Assembly (NCBI RefSeq): GCF_000203795.2
Contig: NW_006281099.1
Coordinates: 1,491,774 to 1,555,773 of the forward strand
Length of the DNA: 64,000 nt
From: Batrachochytrium dendrobatidis JAM81
Lineage: Eukaryota; Chytridiomycota; Chytridiomycetes; Rhizophydiales
Reading direction: 5' to 3'
Shown: one piece after another, positions 45,901 through 57,992 of the stretch
Layout of the letters: each line of letters opens with the position of its first letter
How positions within the stretch are numbered: the first letter of the stretch is position 1
Translations under genes and position numbers: made by a program
The notes under the pieces: generated by a model
The model's database searches: none
What the model saw: only the letters and a program-made list of their open reading frames with translations
What the model was told of the DNA's origin: nothing

Positions 45901-48900
45901 CAACCCCAAATCTCAAGTTTACCTCTGAGCTATAGCTAATCACATCTTGACAAGCAACGATAAGCATGGAACGAAACCACAATATTCCTCCTTGAACTGT
46001 AAACCCTTGTTCCTATATGATTAAACTCGATTGTGAGCACCATATTTTAAAGGACTGATGGCAAATTGACTGATATTCCATAAACCCGCCAAATAACCAT
46101 ACTACTGAATGCAAGTTCAACACTACCTGATGCTCATTTCCAAACAACTTCCATTTTCCAGAAAATGTATTATAGTGTGCTAATCCTCGTTTACCTGCAA
46201 TTGCAATAAATTTCCCAGAGGAATTCAAAGAAACATACTGCATATAGAATGTAAGAGTGCATTTTAGTTTATGAATCTTGGTATAATCAAAACTTACTCG
46301 TATTGGCCAATTATCTGAAATATACACGTTTGGAATCTAACACCAGTCAGCAATCACATCAGCCAATGCACCATTATAAATCAAAATCAGTGATAAATGT
46401 GAGCTGCTTAGAAACATCAAATTCATTATTGCTACTTACTTGAATGGTTTCCCAACCCATTGGGTCAAGACTGGTTACATTTGTGTCGCTATGAAGTCCC
46501 TCATACATTAGCAAGCGATCATCCAGCAGTAAACAGATATGTCTGCTGTTGCTCTAAAATCATTCCACAGCAAAATTTTGATCAGATTCAATTCAAAACA
46601 GTACTGCCAAATGCAATAACTATAAAATATTCGAGGTGGTTTAAAAATAAGTTACCCAAGAATCACAGGTCAAAATAGATGCCTTGGCAAATTGGAGAAC
46701 ATAGATGTCTGATACAGACTCTTGAAAATCATACATATAGTGTTAGTTTTATTTGCTTGCCAATATTGATCGGACTAATACATGACATTTACCTTTTTCA
46801 AAAGTCGATGATGGCAAAATAAACAGATCGTGACCGCTTTCGCTCCAAAACTATCCAAAAACAACAAGTCAATCAACAGTATAATTTTTGTCAAGCAAGC
46901 AAAAGGTTGATCAAAAGCAAACACCTACCAAGTCCTGTGTACCAGTAAAGAATATTTCGTTGGTGTTGCTAACGATTCCATCACTATCAAAATAAATGAT
47001 TACATTAGTATCAAAATGCTCGATAAAGCTATGCATTAGTACTTACGCGGAATGAACAAATGTATCTTCTGAAATGGTGCTCATTAAAAGACTTCCATAT
47101 ACACTCCAGACCGACATTCCGCCATATATCCAAGCAACAGCAAGCGCATATCCATCCTGTGTCCAAGAAAGAGCAGTGGCAACACTAAGCGAGATAGGTA
47201 TACATTCAAGACATGTCAAGACACAAACCAAAGTAAGACTTCAATGGCATATAAATGCATGATTGATAAAAAGGATATGAGTTGAATTATTTCCTGGCAT
47301 AGTGATGGCCATAACATGAGACTGAGTTGCCGTCAAAAGATCTTCGGAAAGCTCAAACACATAAACCACTCCCCTATACCATTGATTGAAACAGAAATAT
47401 GGTCAACTCCACAAACAATATTTGATTCAAAATAAGCCATCATTAGAAAACAAAAACAGTACTTACTGCAACGTTCCAACAGCAACTAAAGTAAATGTCG
47501 GATTAAATGCTATCGACGCTGCAGGAACGCGGTCACCATCTTTATTGTAAAAACAGTATCCAGTCCATTTGTGTTGCTGATCGGTCTGGGATTCCAATAT
47601 GCCTTGCTGATCATACACAAATAAATAGTGTTAGATACATATTGGCTAATGATAAAAAGTCCGCCTGTTTGATAAAAACAATGATTTATACCATATCGCC
47701 GCTAAAAATAGATCGCTGACCAATATAAGCTTTTCCCTCGAGAGAAACAAATCCAAACAGTTGTCGACTAGGATGCGACACAATTTGAACAAGAGCTATC
47801 GACGTTAAAAATGGAACATATCACGTCATTTGTAAGCCTAGATTGAAAACATTTGACTAGTTATACAGTTGTAGTTTTTAAAGTACTTGCAATCATTTTT
47901 GTCGAGAAAAAAATCCAAATCCTCCAATGAGATTGTTCCAGGAATGTTAACCTCGCCCGTCCAATGTAAAGAGAGGATTGAGGGAGGATTGTTTGTACAA
48001 ATAAGAATGTCATCATCAAGTCCGATTCCACTTTAAAACCACACAATATCAGATCTTTAAATTAGTCGCATGTTCAAATCTACAGCATACATAAAAAACC
48101 ACCAAAACATGAGTAGAATCCTAGTTTAGAGTTGTTCATACCACTGCGTTCCAGAATCAATCTCCAATGCCATACGGAATCGTAAAATCCGGTTTGTAGT
48201 AGATTTACTTTCGCCAGGTCCTGATGCCATATGATGCGTTGAACGAAAATGGTATCCAAACAATGGAGATTCCAGCTCAACGACATCATAAAAATGCAAG
48301 AAGCCTTCATTTGTCTAGTCATAATCAGACAAAATCCACAAGTTAGCAACCGATCTTGGCTTCATAACCCGTTGCAGTAATAAATATTAAATGGCTATTT
48401 TAGATATAGTTTCCATACCAAAACGACCAATGTACTGCCATCTGGTTTCCATAGCAGATCTACGTTTTCGCCATCTTCCCGTACTGTTTCTAATGTTCGA
48501 GTTACTTTTGATAGCTGTACATCCGGCTACACAGTCCAGATAGTGTTCAAAGCCATGTTAATACACAAGAATTGGCACAATTCCAAAATAGATTCTGCAT
48601 TCACACTCCAATGCTTGATGAAATTAAGTCGGACCAGTGTTAATATTCAACTGTACCCTGATTGACCAGATGGACACTGAATTGAAGGTAATGGATGCAA
48701 ATAAGGATGCCAACGGACACTTGCGAATGGCCAAGATGGTTGTTAATGGCTCGTTTCTTGTTCCTTTCTGTAACTCGTTGTTCTTGGAACTATCATGAGT
48801 TGGATGGTTGTCAGAAGTATTGTCCCGATTACTGTGATGATTATCAGGCAAAACAGTGCCAGAAGTAGTAAAGCGACAATCAGGCTCAGCCAGTCTTTCA

Positions 48901-48935
48901 GAAAGTATGCGAGGAGTTCCTATAGCAAAATACAT
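42908..48935 (-). CDS. RIC1: RIC1, Rab6 GEF complex subunit
   Basis: Homologue of RIC1 (yeast Ric1), which with RGP1 activates the Golgi GTPase Rab6/Ypt6. Many small exons cover the whole interval; I did not place every boundary, so treat this as an envelope. The start MYFAIGTPRILSERL at 48935 matches the family MYF..G.P start. WD40-like stretches include YALAVAWIYGGMSVWSVYGSLL (47.1 kb, like human GLSLWSVFGAQL) and DNWPIRVS with YVSLNSSGKFIAIAGKRGLA and TFSGKWKLFGNEHQ (46.0-46.3 kb). The RIC1 domain has NCARKSEMAMWNYFFAAVGD (44.4 kb). The C-terminal helices are FVELALLLGALLLDSATLI and GYRQLIQHFDRQL (43.0 kb). Confidence 0.92.
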
Positions 48936-49204
48936 TTGCAGATTATAACGTAGCCAACTCTTGGGTTGAGATCTACGAGTAAAACCAAATTGCTTCTCGA
49001 TTTAGTCTTTAAAGACTTGAACTCATTCATCGTGTGCAGACAATTGCTGATCTTGAAACTAAAACATTTCATCAAATCGCATTATCAGGCTTTCTACAGC
49101 GTAACAAGTGTGTGCATGCATTGTTGACTCGAACACTTGGTTTCCAGGCTCGACTCGACGCGACTTTCCTAGTCTTCAAGCCATTCATCTTGTAAGAATT
49201 CACA
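48936..49204. promoter_or_regulatory. Shared promoter region, RIC1/WD40 gene
   Basis: 269 bp between divergent start codons. A small palindrome, GTCTTTAAAGAC, lies near 49003-49014. No known site is claimed. Confidence 0.35.
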
Positions 49205-52200
49205 ATGGCTATGGAATATCGTCATACTATTCAGGATGCACATCCAAAATCTATCATGTGTGTTCAGTACAACCCATTTCGTCGAGAAATTTATACAGGC
49301 GGAGAAGGTTAGTTTCAACCTTGCACAATGTGTGAATTACCTGCATTATCTATACCTATCTAGTCAAATTCATATACAGTGCTTGTTACCCTCAATTTGT
49401 TTATTTTATGCATGTATGGTACCAAAAATACTGATTTTTCACTAAAATATATGTTTAACTACTAGATTCGGTCATCAAGGTATGGGAGTCGGAATCAGGA
49501 AAACTTTTAACATCTTGGATCAAGCATCTTGGATGGATTACAAATCTGCTATATTGGTAATTCAAATGAGACTTTTTTAATAATGTACAATCTATAGAAA
49601 CACCTTTATTGGAGGCTGATGATGCATTTTGGATATTAAATTCTTGTATTTTAATTTTCATATTTTGCAAAACTAGCAAAGAGGTCAAAGTATTGTTTTC
49701 TTGTTCTATAGATGGTAGTATAATTGCATGGGGTCCCAATGGAAAAGTCCTGCAGAGAATCCAGGTATGGCTTTCTATCAAGCATGTATTGTGGTTGAAG
49801 CATCTATGTGCAATTACCATTAACATATCAAGCCAATCATGCATGCCGTTTGATTAATCTTTAAAACAGACTGGGACGCCAATATATTGTTTGGCTTATA
49901 ATGCGCGAAGGCAGCAGCTAATGGCTGGTCAGCATAAAAAAGTCAGACTTTTTCAGCTACTTAGCAGTGACGATAATCACGGAACAACTGACATTCTTGA
50001 ACGACGAAATGTAGTATGCCTTGAACACACAGATGTTGTAAGTTGCATTGTATCTTGCGAGGGGCGATTTTATTCGGCTGGGTAAGCATGCATCAAATTT
50101 ACAGTGTATAGATCACCACCAAGTATAAATCAGGTTGATTAGTATAACTACAGTATTGAAAAGCAACTCTAATTTGACCATGAATATTGTAGATATGATA
50201 GAAAGATCATCATTTACGATGTTCCTCATCATGGAGATTTAAAGCTGCGCGTTTCCAGCACAATCAAGGAAGCACACGATGCAGCCATTTCATGCATGAT
50301 ATTTGGAAAGGATGCCGACAATAGTTGGTAAATATACAATCATATACTCATTATTGTGCAGACTATATGAAATGAATCGAGTCGACTATGATTGAGAAAT
50401 TAACATTCAAAATGATTTCTCTTGATACTATTCTATAGGCTAATCACAGGATCTTTTGACAGAGTAGTTAAACTATGGTCGTTGGATGGTAATCTTATGC
50501 AAAGATTTGATGGATTTAGGTATACTTGCTTTGACCCCACACTTGATACTGACTTCAGCTATTATGCATGCTGACCATTTGGCACTACTCTGATCTTTAT
50601 ATTTTTAGTGATACGATCACTTCTTTATGCTATGTCGTTCCAACGCAAACTCTATGGGTTACTGCCAATTCCTCTATTCCAGTAGTTTACGATCCACGTA
50701 GTGGAATTAATGTACGTAAACCATCTTGTTTTGCCCATTAAGCAAGCAATCATTTGTAGTATTTAAAATATCAATAAGCAATGTGAATCATTCAACTCAA
50801 TATTTTTATCACGTATATTTAGGTTTCAGATTTTGTTAGAACAGACGATGAACGATTCCATCCAACCGGTGGAACATTTTCATTCAAGCATCTAGTGTTT
50901 ATTCCAGAAACTAATGAGGCAATTGGTATCTCAACTCGTAGATCGTTAGTTATTTGGAAATACAATTCAGTGGCTCCTTTGACAGTGCTTCCAGGACACG
51001 CAGATATTGTAGAATGTCTTACTTTTAGTACGAATTCGACTTTTTATTATTGTTATGTTGGTGCTAGCTTCATTTATTTGTATGTATTCATTTAATATTC
51101 TTGCAATTGTAGCATCTAAAGAGCCGTTGCTGATATTTAGCGGAGGCGATGATGGCGTAATTAGAAAGTGGGAGCGTCTTCAATTGAACACATTCATGTA
51201 TAGGTATGGCTTTGATGATGGTTTGAAAATTCATAAGCAACCTGTCTAAACGCATGCTTGGCAACTTGAATTTGTAGCCAGGAACTTCTCATGCTACCCA
51301 AAGACGAGTTTATAAACGCGCTGGATATGAACGCAGAGGAAAAGGACGAGTCTAATAAAAAACGCAGCTATTCGTTGCATCATAAGAGCTTTTTCAAACG
51401 ATCGTCGCGAAGAAAAGGTTTTGAAAAAAAACGGGTGACTCGAGCGCTATTAGATAAAAGACACGCTGCGCCAAGCTCTGCACCTCCTTACCATAAAATG
51501 CAGACAATTGAATCAGAAGCTTACGATTTGCAATCAAAATCTACCTCTTCAAATAAAAGAGGTAGTTTAGCTACCGTCTCCGCTGGGTCAGAAAGTTTTT
51601 CCAGCAAACCCAAATCAGTACGACCAGGAATTGTGTCATTGCTGTATTATGAGGAGCTTGATGTACTAGTTTCAGGGTATGAAGACAGTCGGATATGTAA
51701 GATTTAAATGTATTTTTTAATTGGTGTAATATGTAATCCAGCCCGAATGCTTGCTGATTTGAATTTATCACTTTAATATGATAATCCAACAAATAGGCAT
51801 ATGGGGATACAATGAGGAAACTATAAAATTCACTCCAGAATCGACGGATCGTGATGCGGCAGATGCTACAGTCATAGGAAGCAATCAGCTAGGAAGTGAC
51901 AGCGTGTCTAACCGAGTGGCAGGAATGGCATTAAAATTTACATTGTTGAATCATCGAGATTCTGTAACAGGATTGGTTTGCTTTTTTTTGGATGCAAAGC
52001 ATTGGATGGTAATGTGGATTTTAACGTACTTGTGAGCCATTTTAGGATGTTGAACGTTTGACTGATATTTGGATTTATATCTCTAGATAAGTACGGGTTG
52101 GGATCGCCGAATATGTATATGGGATCTACAGAGCGCAAAATTGCATGATGTGTTTCGCAATAGTCAGTATCAGTCCATAAACTCTGCTCGCGAGGAGCTT

Positions 52201-53758
52201 GCAGCTGATGGTATTATTTTGTCACTCGACTACAGCCACGAGAAAAACACAATCGGATATGCATCCAGTGATAAACTTGCATACATTCGAAAATTTTCAC
52301 CAAATGGCTCAGAAATGACGCTGGTGTGCGTTTTGCAGGGTCATGAGGCAGAAGTAACACAGGTAGACATTTATTTTATAGCATCAACTATTTCGTATCG
52401 GTGTAAACCATTTAGGTTTAATATGCTTGATTTCTAATCAATATAGTACAGATTAAATGGCATAGAAAAGAAAAACAATGGATTACTGGCTCAGAAGATC
52501 GCACCTTGCGTATATGGGTAAATGTGGTTTTAAAGATACTTGTTCATGGCAGTAGTTATATCAATGCATTTAACAAAATCTCGATGTTTTTAAATCATTG
52601 ATAGACTGCGGACGGTATTCCATGTCTGCGGGTAATTAACAATGATGGACCAATAACAGCACTATGCATTGACGCAATAAATGGATGCTTAATCACTGGA
52701 TCGCAGGACAAGGTGATTCGTGTGTTTGATATCGACAAGAAGGATGAGATTGTCCAAAAAAATATCGGTCACTCTGATGAAATTCGTAGCTTAATTCACA
52801 TTCCCGTTCGTAATCAGGTATAATCATTGAGTTATGTATGCCATGTTGAAGAAAGACCAGACGTACATGGTTTTGCTTATACCAACAATTGATTTCAACT
52901 CTAGTACGTATCGGCTTCATGGGACAATACAGTTCGAATCTGGAACGGTAATGCAGATGTTAAAGTTTGAATCAGGAAATGCCAATATTTTGACCAAAAC
53001 AATACTGTTTATATTTTATACTAGCTTATCTCAAAAAAGGACAGCGACGCATTGCCGCCAAGGCAAACATGACCTTTTACACTGCTGTAGAGGAAGAAGA
53101 GGTAATAGAAAATCATATCGGTATAAAAACACAACTGATTGCTACTACTGATTACATGTACTACTCAATAATGTTTGGCCGGGACAACCCCTTTAGATAC
53201 AACCTACATTTTCCGAAATGAATCCGTTGATTGTCCCCAAGCTTTTAAGTAAACCTATTTTTGCCAAAGACTTTGTACTTGAGAAATTACCTGCAAAAGA
53301 CGAAGAGTATGTCAACTCGGTAAGTTTTTTGTTTTATTGGTAATGTACGTATCCATAATATCACTACCGATCTCATGCTAACTAATCCCGACAACCCATA
53401 TATATTACCAACACACCTCTGGACATTGCGATGTGTACATTTCTACGAGTAGAGCGATAAAACTGTCATTGAGGACGAATTACGACAAACATTCAACGAT
53501 CTGGATATTGCACTCAATGCAGATGTAGGTATTTATGATATAAACAAGATCAATGCTGACGTGGTATATATTACAAGAAAGCTACAGAAACTAATACAGC
53601 GCTTTTCACAACAAATACGATCTGGTTTGATGAATGGACTGACCACTTGTGTTTTCTATTAGCAAAAGCTTGGGCATGGTGGACAAAAGGGACTAGGAAA
53701 GCCTCGTATCCAACGAGTGCTCCCAAAGCGAAAACCATCAGAAATTGTGTCCAAATAA
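49205..53758 (+). CDS. Large multi-WD40 protein (two-propeller type)
   Basis: About 17 or more short exons; the first is 49205-49307 (MAMEYRHTIQDAHPKSIM...), the second 49466-49556, the third begins at 49677, and the last ends RVLPKRKPSEIVSK at 53758. I give it as an envelope. WD repeats are spread along it: GGEDSVIKVWESESGKLL, SCSIDGSIIAWGPNGKV, SAGYDRKIIIYDV, ITGSFDRVVKLWSLDG, SGGDDGVIRKWERL, TGSEDRTLRIWTADG, TGSQDKVIRVFDID and SASWDNTVRIWNA. A basic Ser-rich insert (51.29-51.6 kb, SLHHKSFFKRSSRRKGF) separates two blocks of repeats. Its identity is unknown; ciliary WD proteins of the WDR49/CFAP type are one possibility. It converges on COX19, 52 bp apart. Confidence 0.8.
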
Positions 53759-53810
53759 TAATAAAAGTTGCCGGTAAAGCAGTAATAGGTTCCACCAGTG
53801 TAATAAATGG

Positions 53811-54182
53811 TTACTTTGATGCAGTTGAGTTTTGATCTGCCGTGGGTTTTTTGGAGCCAGGAGCGTTGAAACCCAAGTTAGCGAAATCATCCTTCTCCAT
53901 CAGCCCATGATCCATACGGCAGGACAAGTACAGACGAGCTAATTCACGGCACTTCATAGTTTCTCCACTGCTGGATCTTACACAAGAAATGTAGTCCCTG
54001 ACTGCAGCTCCACACACTCCATCCAGATCCATGGGAAATGCACCTCGTTCTGGTGCAATAGCCTTGGAAAACACTTGCCAGCTACACATGTGAAGTGTTG
54101 TCAATATTCATCAAATATGTACACTATAGTGTGTATACTAGAACCACATGAATATAATTTGTTACCTCGATCCCATAGACAT
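53811..54182 (-). CDS. COX19: Cytochrome c oxidase assembly factor COX19
   Basis: Two exons, 54166-54182 (17 nt, encoding MSMGS and part of Ser) and 53811-54081; 95 residues. Twin CX9C motifs, CGAAVRDYISC and CRELARLYLSC, plus PERGAFPMDLDGVC and the tail CRMDHGLMEKDDFANLGF, match COX19, an intermembrane-space protein imported by Mia40 and involved in copper delivery to cytochrome oxidase. The tiny first exon was found because the downstream frame lacks a suitable Met and the phase fits. Confidence 0.93.
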
Positions 54183-54314
54183 AACTGCAACAATTATAAG
54201 AGTACAGTTGTATTGAAAGGAAACTCGAATTGAGTGCAAACTTGAACAAATGGTTTGAATTCAGTCAGTAATGAAAAGTATGAAAGTTTTATTATTTCAA
54301 CCCAATCTCATGAG

Positions 54315-54715
54315 TTAAACCTATTTTGACAGCATCAAACAGGCTGTTGTTGCATCATTCAACAATGTGGATTCCCTGTTCGTAAAACTGCACGATTGTT
54401 TTAGGTTTGTGTAGACTCTAGGTGAAATGCTGAAGATCGTGTCAGGACAAGATCAACACCAAGCTCAGCAAGCAGTCACCACTATACTAGATGAGTGACA
54501 TTGTCATATATGCAATCGACAGGATCAGGCTGTTGAGAAAACTGGCCGTGCCAACAAATTAGATTGTCATCAGAACACACAAGACACGAGCGATAGTTGA
54601 TTCTGCTATTCAAACCAGCAGTTGAACAGTCTAGCAATATTTACCAAAGAACAATATCAAACAAAAACCAAACTCGACCATACAATTGTAGTTGAATGAA
54701 TTTCATGTAATATCG
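54315..54715. repeat. Dispersed repeat, copy B
   Basis: Diverged copy of 33235-33580 in the same order and orientation (see that entry for matched blocks). It fills much of the 670-bp gap between COX19 and LTO1. Copy B is longer in its middle. No terminal inverted repeat or coding frame is obvious, so the nature of the element is unknown. Confidence 0.7.
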
Positions 54716-54853
54716 TTTCAAACACATGACGATGATAATTATTGATAATTTTACATTTCTATTTATTCACATTTCTACTTTGCTAGTCATAAACTTGCTT
54801 GGTTTGCTGTTGATTCGTCTGGATATAGTTGCCGATACGCTGCTATTTTGATT

Positions 54854-55528
54854 ATGAGTGCTGAAGAGCAACCGGATTTAGAGTTGTTGTTGCATGTAGA
54901 GTCCATGTAGGTCCCCAATATCCCTTACATCTCAATAGATGCTGAATCTTTGTAAAAGGTGTATTCGTATTAATTATGCATCAAACGATAGGTTTCAATC
55001 CAGTGGATGGGACGACGGATATAAGGATGGAATAGATATGGGATTGCTAGAGGGCCGTATATTTGGAAGCAGAAATGGATTTCAGTTAGGGCATGAGGCT
55101 GGATTCTATTGCGGCTTTGCTAAACTATGGAAGCTTGTATATGCTCATCAGACAACAGAAGATCGTACATTACCAGCAAAGTAAGAATGAATTGTCTGAA
55201 TCCAACACTAGAGTAGTACGAGCCATTTAAACAAAACGGTTTAAACGAGTCTAATAATACACATCGGATCTAGTTATCATATATCAAGATACTGTGTTTA
55301 CACTTGATTGACCCATTCATATATAATAGGGCATTGAAGCAATTGGATCATCTCAGTGACGCTGAATCCAAATTTCCAAAAGAAAACCATCCAGAATTGG
55401 ATTTGCAACTTGAAATTCAACGGCTGCGAGGGAAATACAGAACAGCAACCTCGCTTCTAAAAGTATTAAAGCCTGGATTTCATTCTGATGCCTTGCCCAC
55501 TGGTGGCAATCAAGGAATTTCTTTTTGA
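54854..55528 (+). CDS. LTO1: LTO1 (ORAOV1-like), deca-GX3 protein
   Basis: Three exons: 54854-54906, 54992-55180, 55330-55528; 146 residues. Ten glycines spaced every four residues (GWDDGYKDGIDMG..EGRIFG..GFYCG) form the deca-GX3 motif exactly. The C-terminus, IQRLRGKYRTATSLLKV and ending GISF, matches ORAOV1. With YAE1, LTO1 recruits the CIA targeting complex to load Fe-S clusters onto the ribosome-recycling ATPase ABCE1/Rli1. The start MSAEEQPDL is the only ATG that splices in frame. Confidence 0.93.
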
Positions 55529-55823
55529 AACTACTCACTACAATAGATTTTTTTCATCCATTTTAAAGTACATTGTCATAGTATGGTAAACATTGAGCAA
55601 TTAAACTATTCCATCGCTTACACTTGTATAACCTATACTTGGTTCTATGATGCCGATTCTCGTATGTTCGCGTATTTCGGATACTCCAATTATAAAGCAA
55701 AAGCAATTAGTCTATTATTGAATATAAGCTGTTGCGATTTATTGATCAAATTTGTAAATATAGCATTGCATGCAGCTGTCAATCGATCCAGACTTTGTTT
55801 CAAGTAGAGTACAATAAAGGCAT

Positions 55824-57823
55824 TCAAATAGTGAATTTCCAACGGCCCTCCAAAAGACCTTTGGATGTATCTACCAGTAGGATTTCTCTGCGACTAGAAA
55901 CATAGGCCATTTTATCTAAAACCAATTGTTTTGTCTTGGACACGGTGGTGGGATCAATCGGTTGTTCAATCAGTTCGGATAAAGCCTCCACTGCCATCTC
56001 CAGATCTGATTGATTGTCTTCAAATAACTGAGTGGCATTATTCCGTACAAGATAATAGGCAAAACAGTAGGTCCATTTAAGCGTCATTCTGGATAGTTGT
56101 AAAACCTCCACGGCCTTGTTAAGAAATTGCACTTCAATCCAGGAGAGTTCTGAAGAATCTTGCATGTGGTTCATCTTTTTCTCCATTTTTTCAAACAGTT
56201 CTCTATCCAACTTGGCTGACTGGTCGTGGTTGGCATAACGATTGTAGTACTATCAAGACCATTTAAAAGACATGTCGTGGGTTAGCAAATGAATCAATAC
56301 GTCAATATTCAACAACATACAATGGCCACAAATACATAGTAAAAAGGATTCCATGTGCTAATAGCTGGCTATTTCACTGGTTTAAACAAGATTGATTATC
56401 AGTCATTCTAGCAACTCACATGAAGATAGCGTTCCAATGCAACTCTTGAACGAGCTTGTGCATCCCTAGCATCAATTCCACTCTTTTCTTCAAAGCGATT
56501 GCAGGAGTACCAAGATGTTCCGTGTTCTGACCATGGCCCCATACATACCCAGCAAAACTAAACAAGATACACATTCGATTAGTGGCGATAATAAACATAT
56601 ATGCGTGTGGACAGATTAAGCTTGAATCAAGTGACGATACCTCATGTTTGCACTTGCGACATGTCATATGATTGCAGCCACCAGCTTTTTCTATAGTGGT
56701 TGAACATTTTATACACTCCTTTGTGTTGGCAGAGATCCAGTTTGCTGTTTCTGAGTCGTCTTCGCATTTTTTGATCCAAAACTTGACGATATAGCATATG
56801 CAAGGTTGGTGATTAGGCAAGCTACATCCAAAGCAGAAAGTATGACCACAGCGGCAAGTAACGGCAGGAACCAATTCTTTTAGTTGATCTTGATGGACTT
56901 TGCACTCTACAGCATATTCGCAATTTGGAGCAGGACACCATTTTAGATAAATATTGTCGTCAACGTATGTGCGCATTAGCAGATCCTGGTATCTGATTAA
57001 TGCAAAGTCAATATGACAGTATCGTTAGCAGAAGGGCATTATAGCCATGAATACAAAGGAGATGACAGGAGTGCCATTATGAATCTCAACGGAAACAGCA
57101 ATCGATATCCATGACTAGATAGCATGAATGGGCATACATCCAATATTATAACGAACGAGAATAATAGCTACCACAATAAAAACGTACATACTTTTGATAA
57201 ATAGCAGGAATGACAACGGATTCGACTACCTTTTCATCAACAATAATGCAGCAGCCTGAAGCGGGACAGCGAATCCGTCTACTTTCGCCTTCTTCAGCAA
57301 TTTTCAGAGTCAGATAATGACGGTAGCAATCAACACAGAAGCGATGGTGGCAGGATAAGGCCAAGGTCATTAACCCAGTATCGTTGTTGCAGCAGATATC
57401 ACATTCAAAGCCTTCAATGACAGTTGGTTTGGGTTGTTGGGAAGCATCCATGATAACACCAGCATCGACAGCGACCTTGTCACAGTCATCCATGTAGGAC
57501 TCGATGAGTCTTTCCTTATTCCAATGAAAGTGTCTAAGCAGAGTGGCAGCAATAGCAGTACAACAGCCCAATATACCAGAAACCTGGACAATCTCTGATT
57601 GCTGAAACTGCAGGATTTCAGCAGGAGAATAAACGACAAAGTCGGTATCATAAGGCTTGCGGATCTCTCGCTCAGCAAGAACAGGCAAGAAGTTGGCATC
57701 CTCGTCGTCAAAATAGTCCTCTTTGCCGTTATCTTCGTCATCAAAATCGTTCAAATCATCCAATGCATCCGAGTCCATCATATCATCATCATCGAGAGAA
57801 TGGGTATCAACGTGTCCCGACAT
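55824..57823 (-). CDS. Ariadne-1 RBR E3 ubiquitin ligase
   Basis: Four exons: 57192-57823, 56641-56992, 56420-56557, 55824-56249; 515 residues (human ARIH1 557). An acidic Asp/Glu-rich N-terminus and a UBA-like helix region ([15 protein letters not shown]) precede RING1 (CDICCNND...HHRFCVDCY), IBR ([24 protein letters not shown]) and RING2 ([20 protein letters not shown], with the catalytic Cys in GGCNHM). The Ariadne domain follows ([34 protein letters not shown]). It works with neddylated cullin ligases. It is divergent from the C5orf34-like gene, 169 bp apart. Confidence 0.95.
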
Positions 57824-57992
57824 GGACTATCAACTGAGCTGTAGTTGTTGATATATTCAATGACTGGATAAGTGAAAATCCGAAAGTCTAAAACCAAGGA
57901 TTTCGACAGACCCCAAACGGTCACGATTTTAGAGTCCAGACCGGATTTGACTTGCTAGTCATCGCATTCTAGCCAGAGCGGAATTTAATCTT

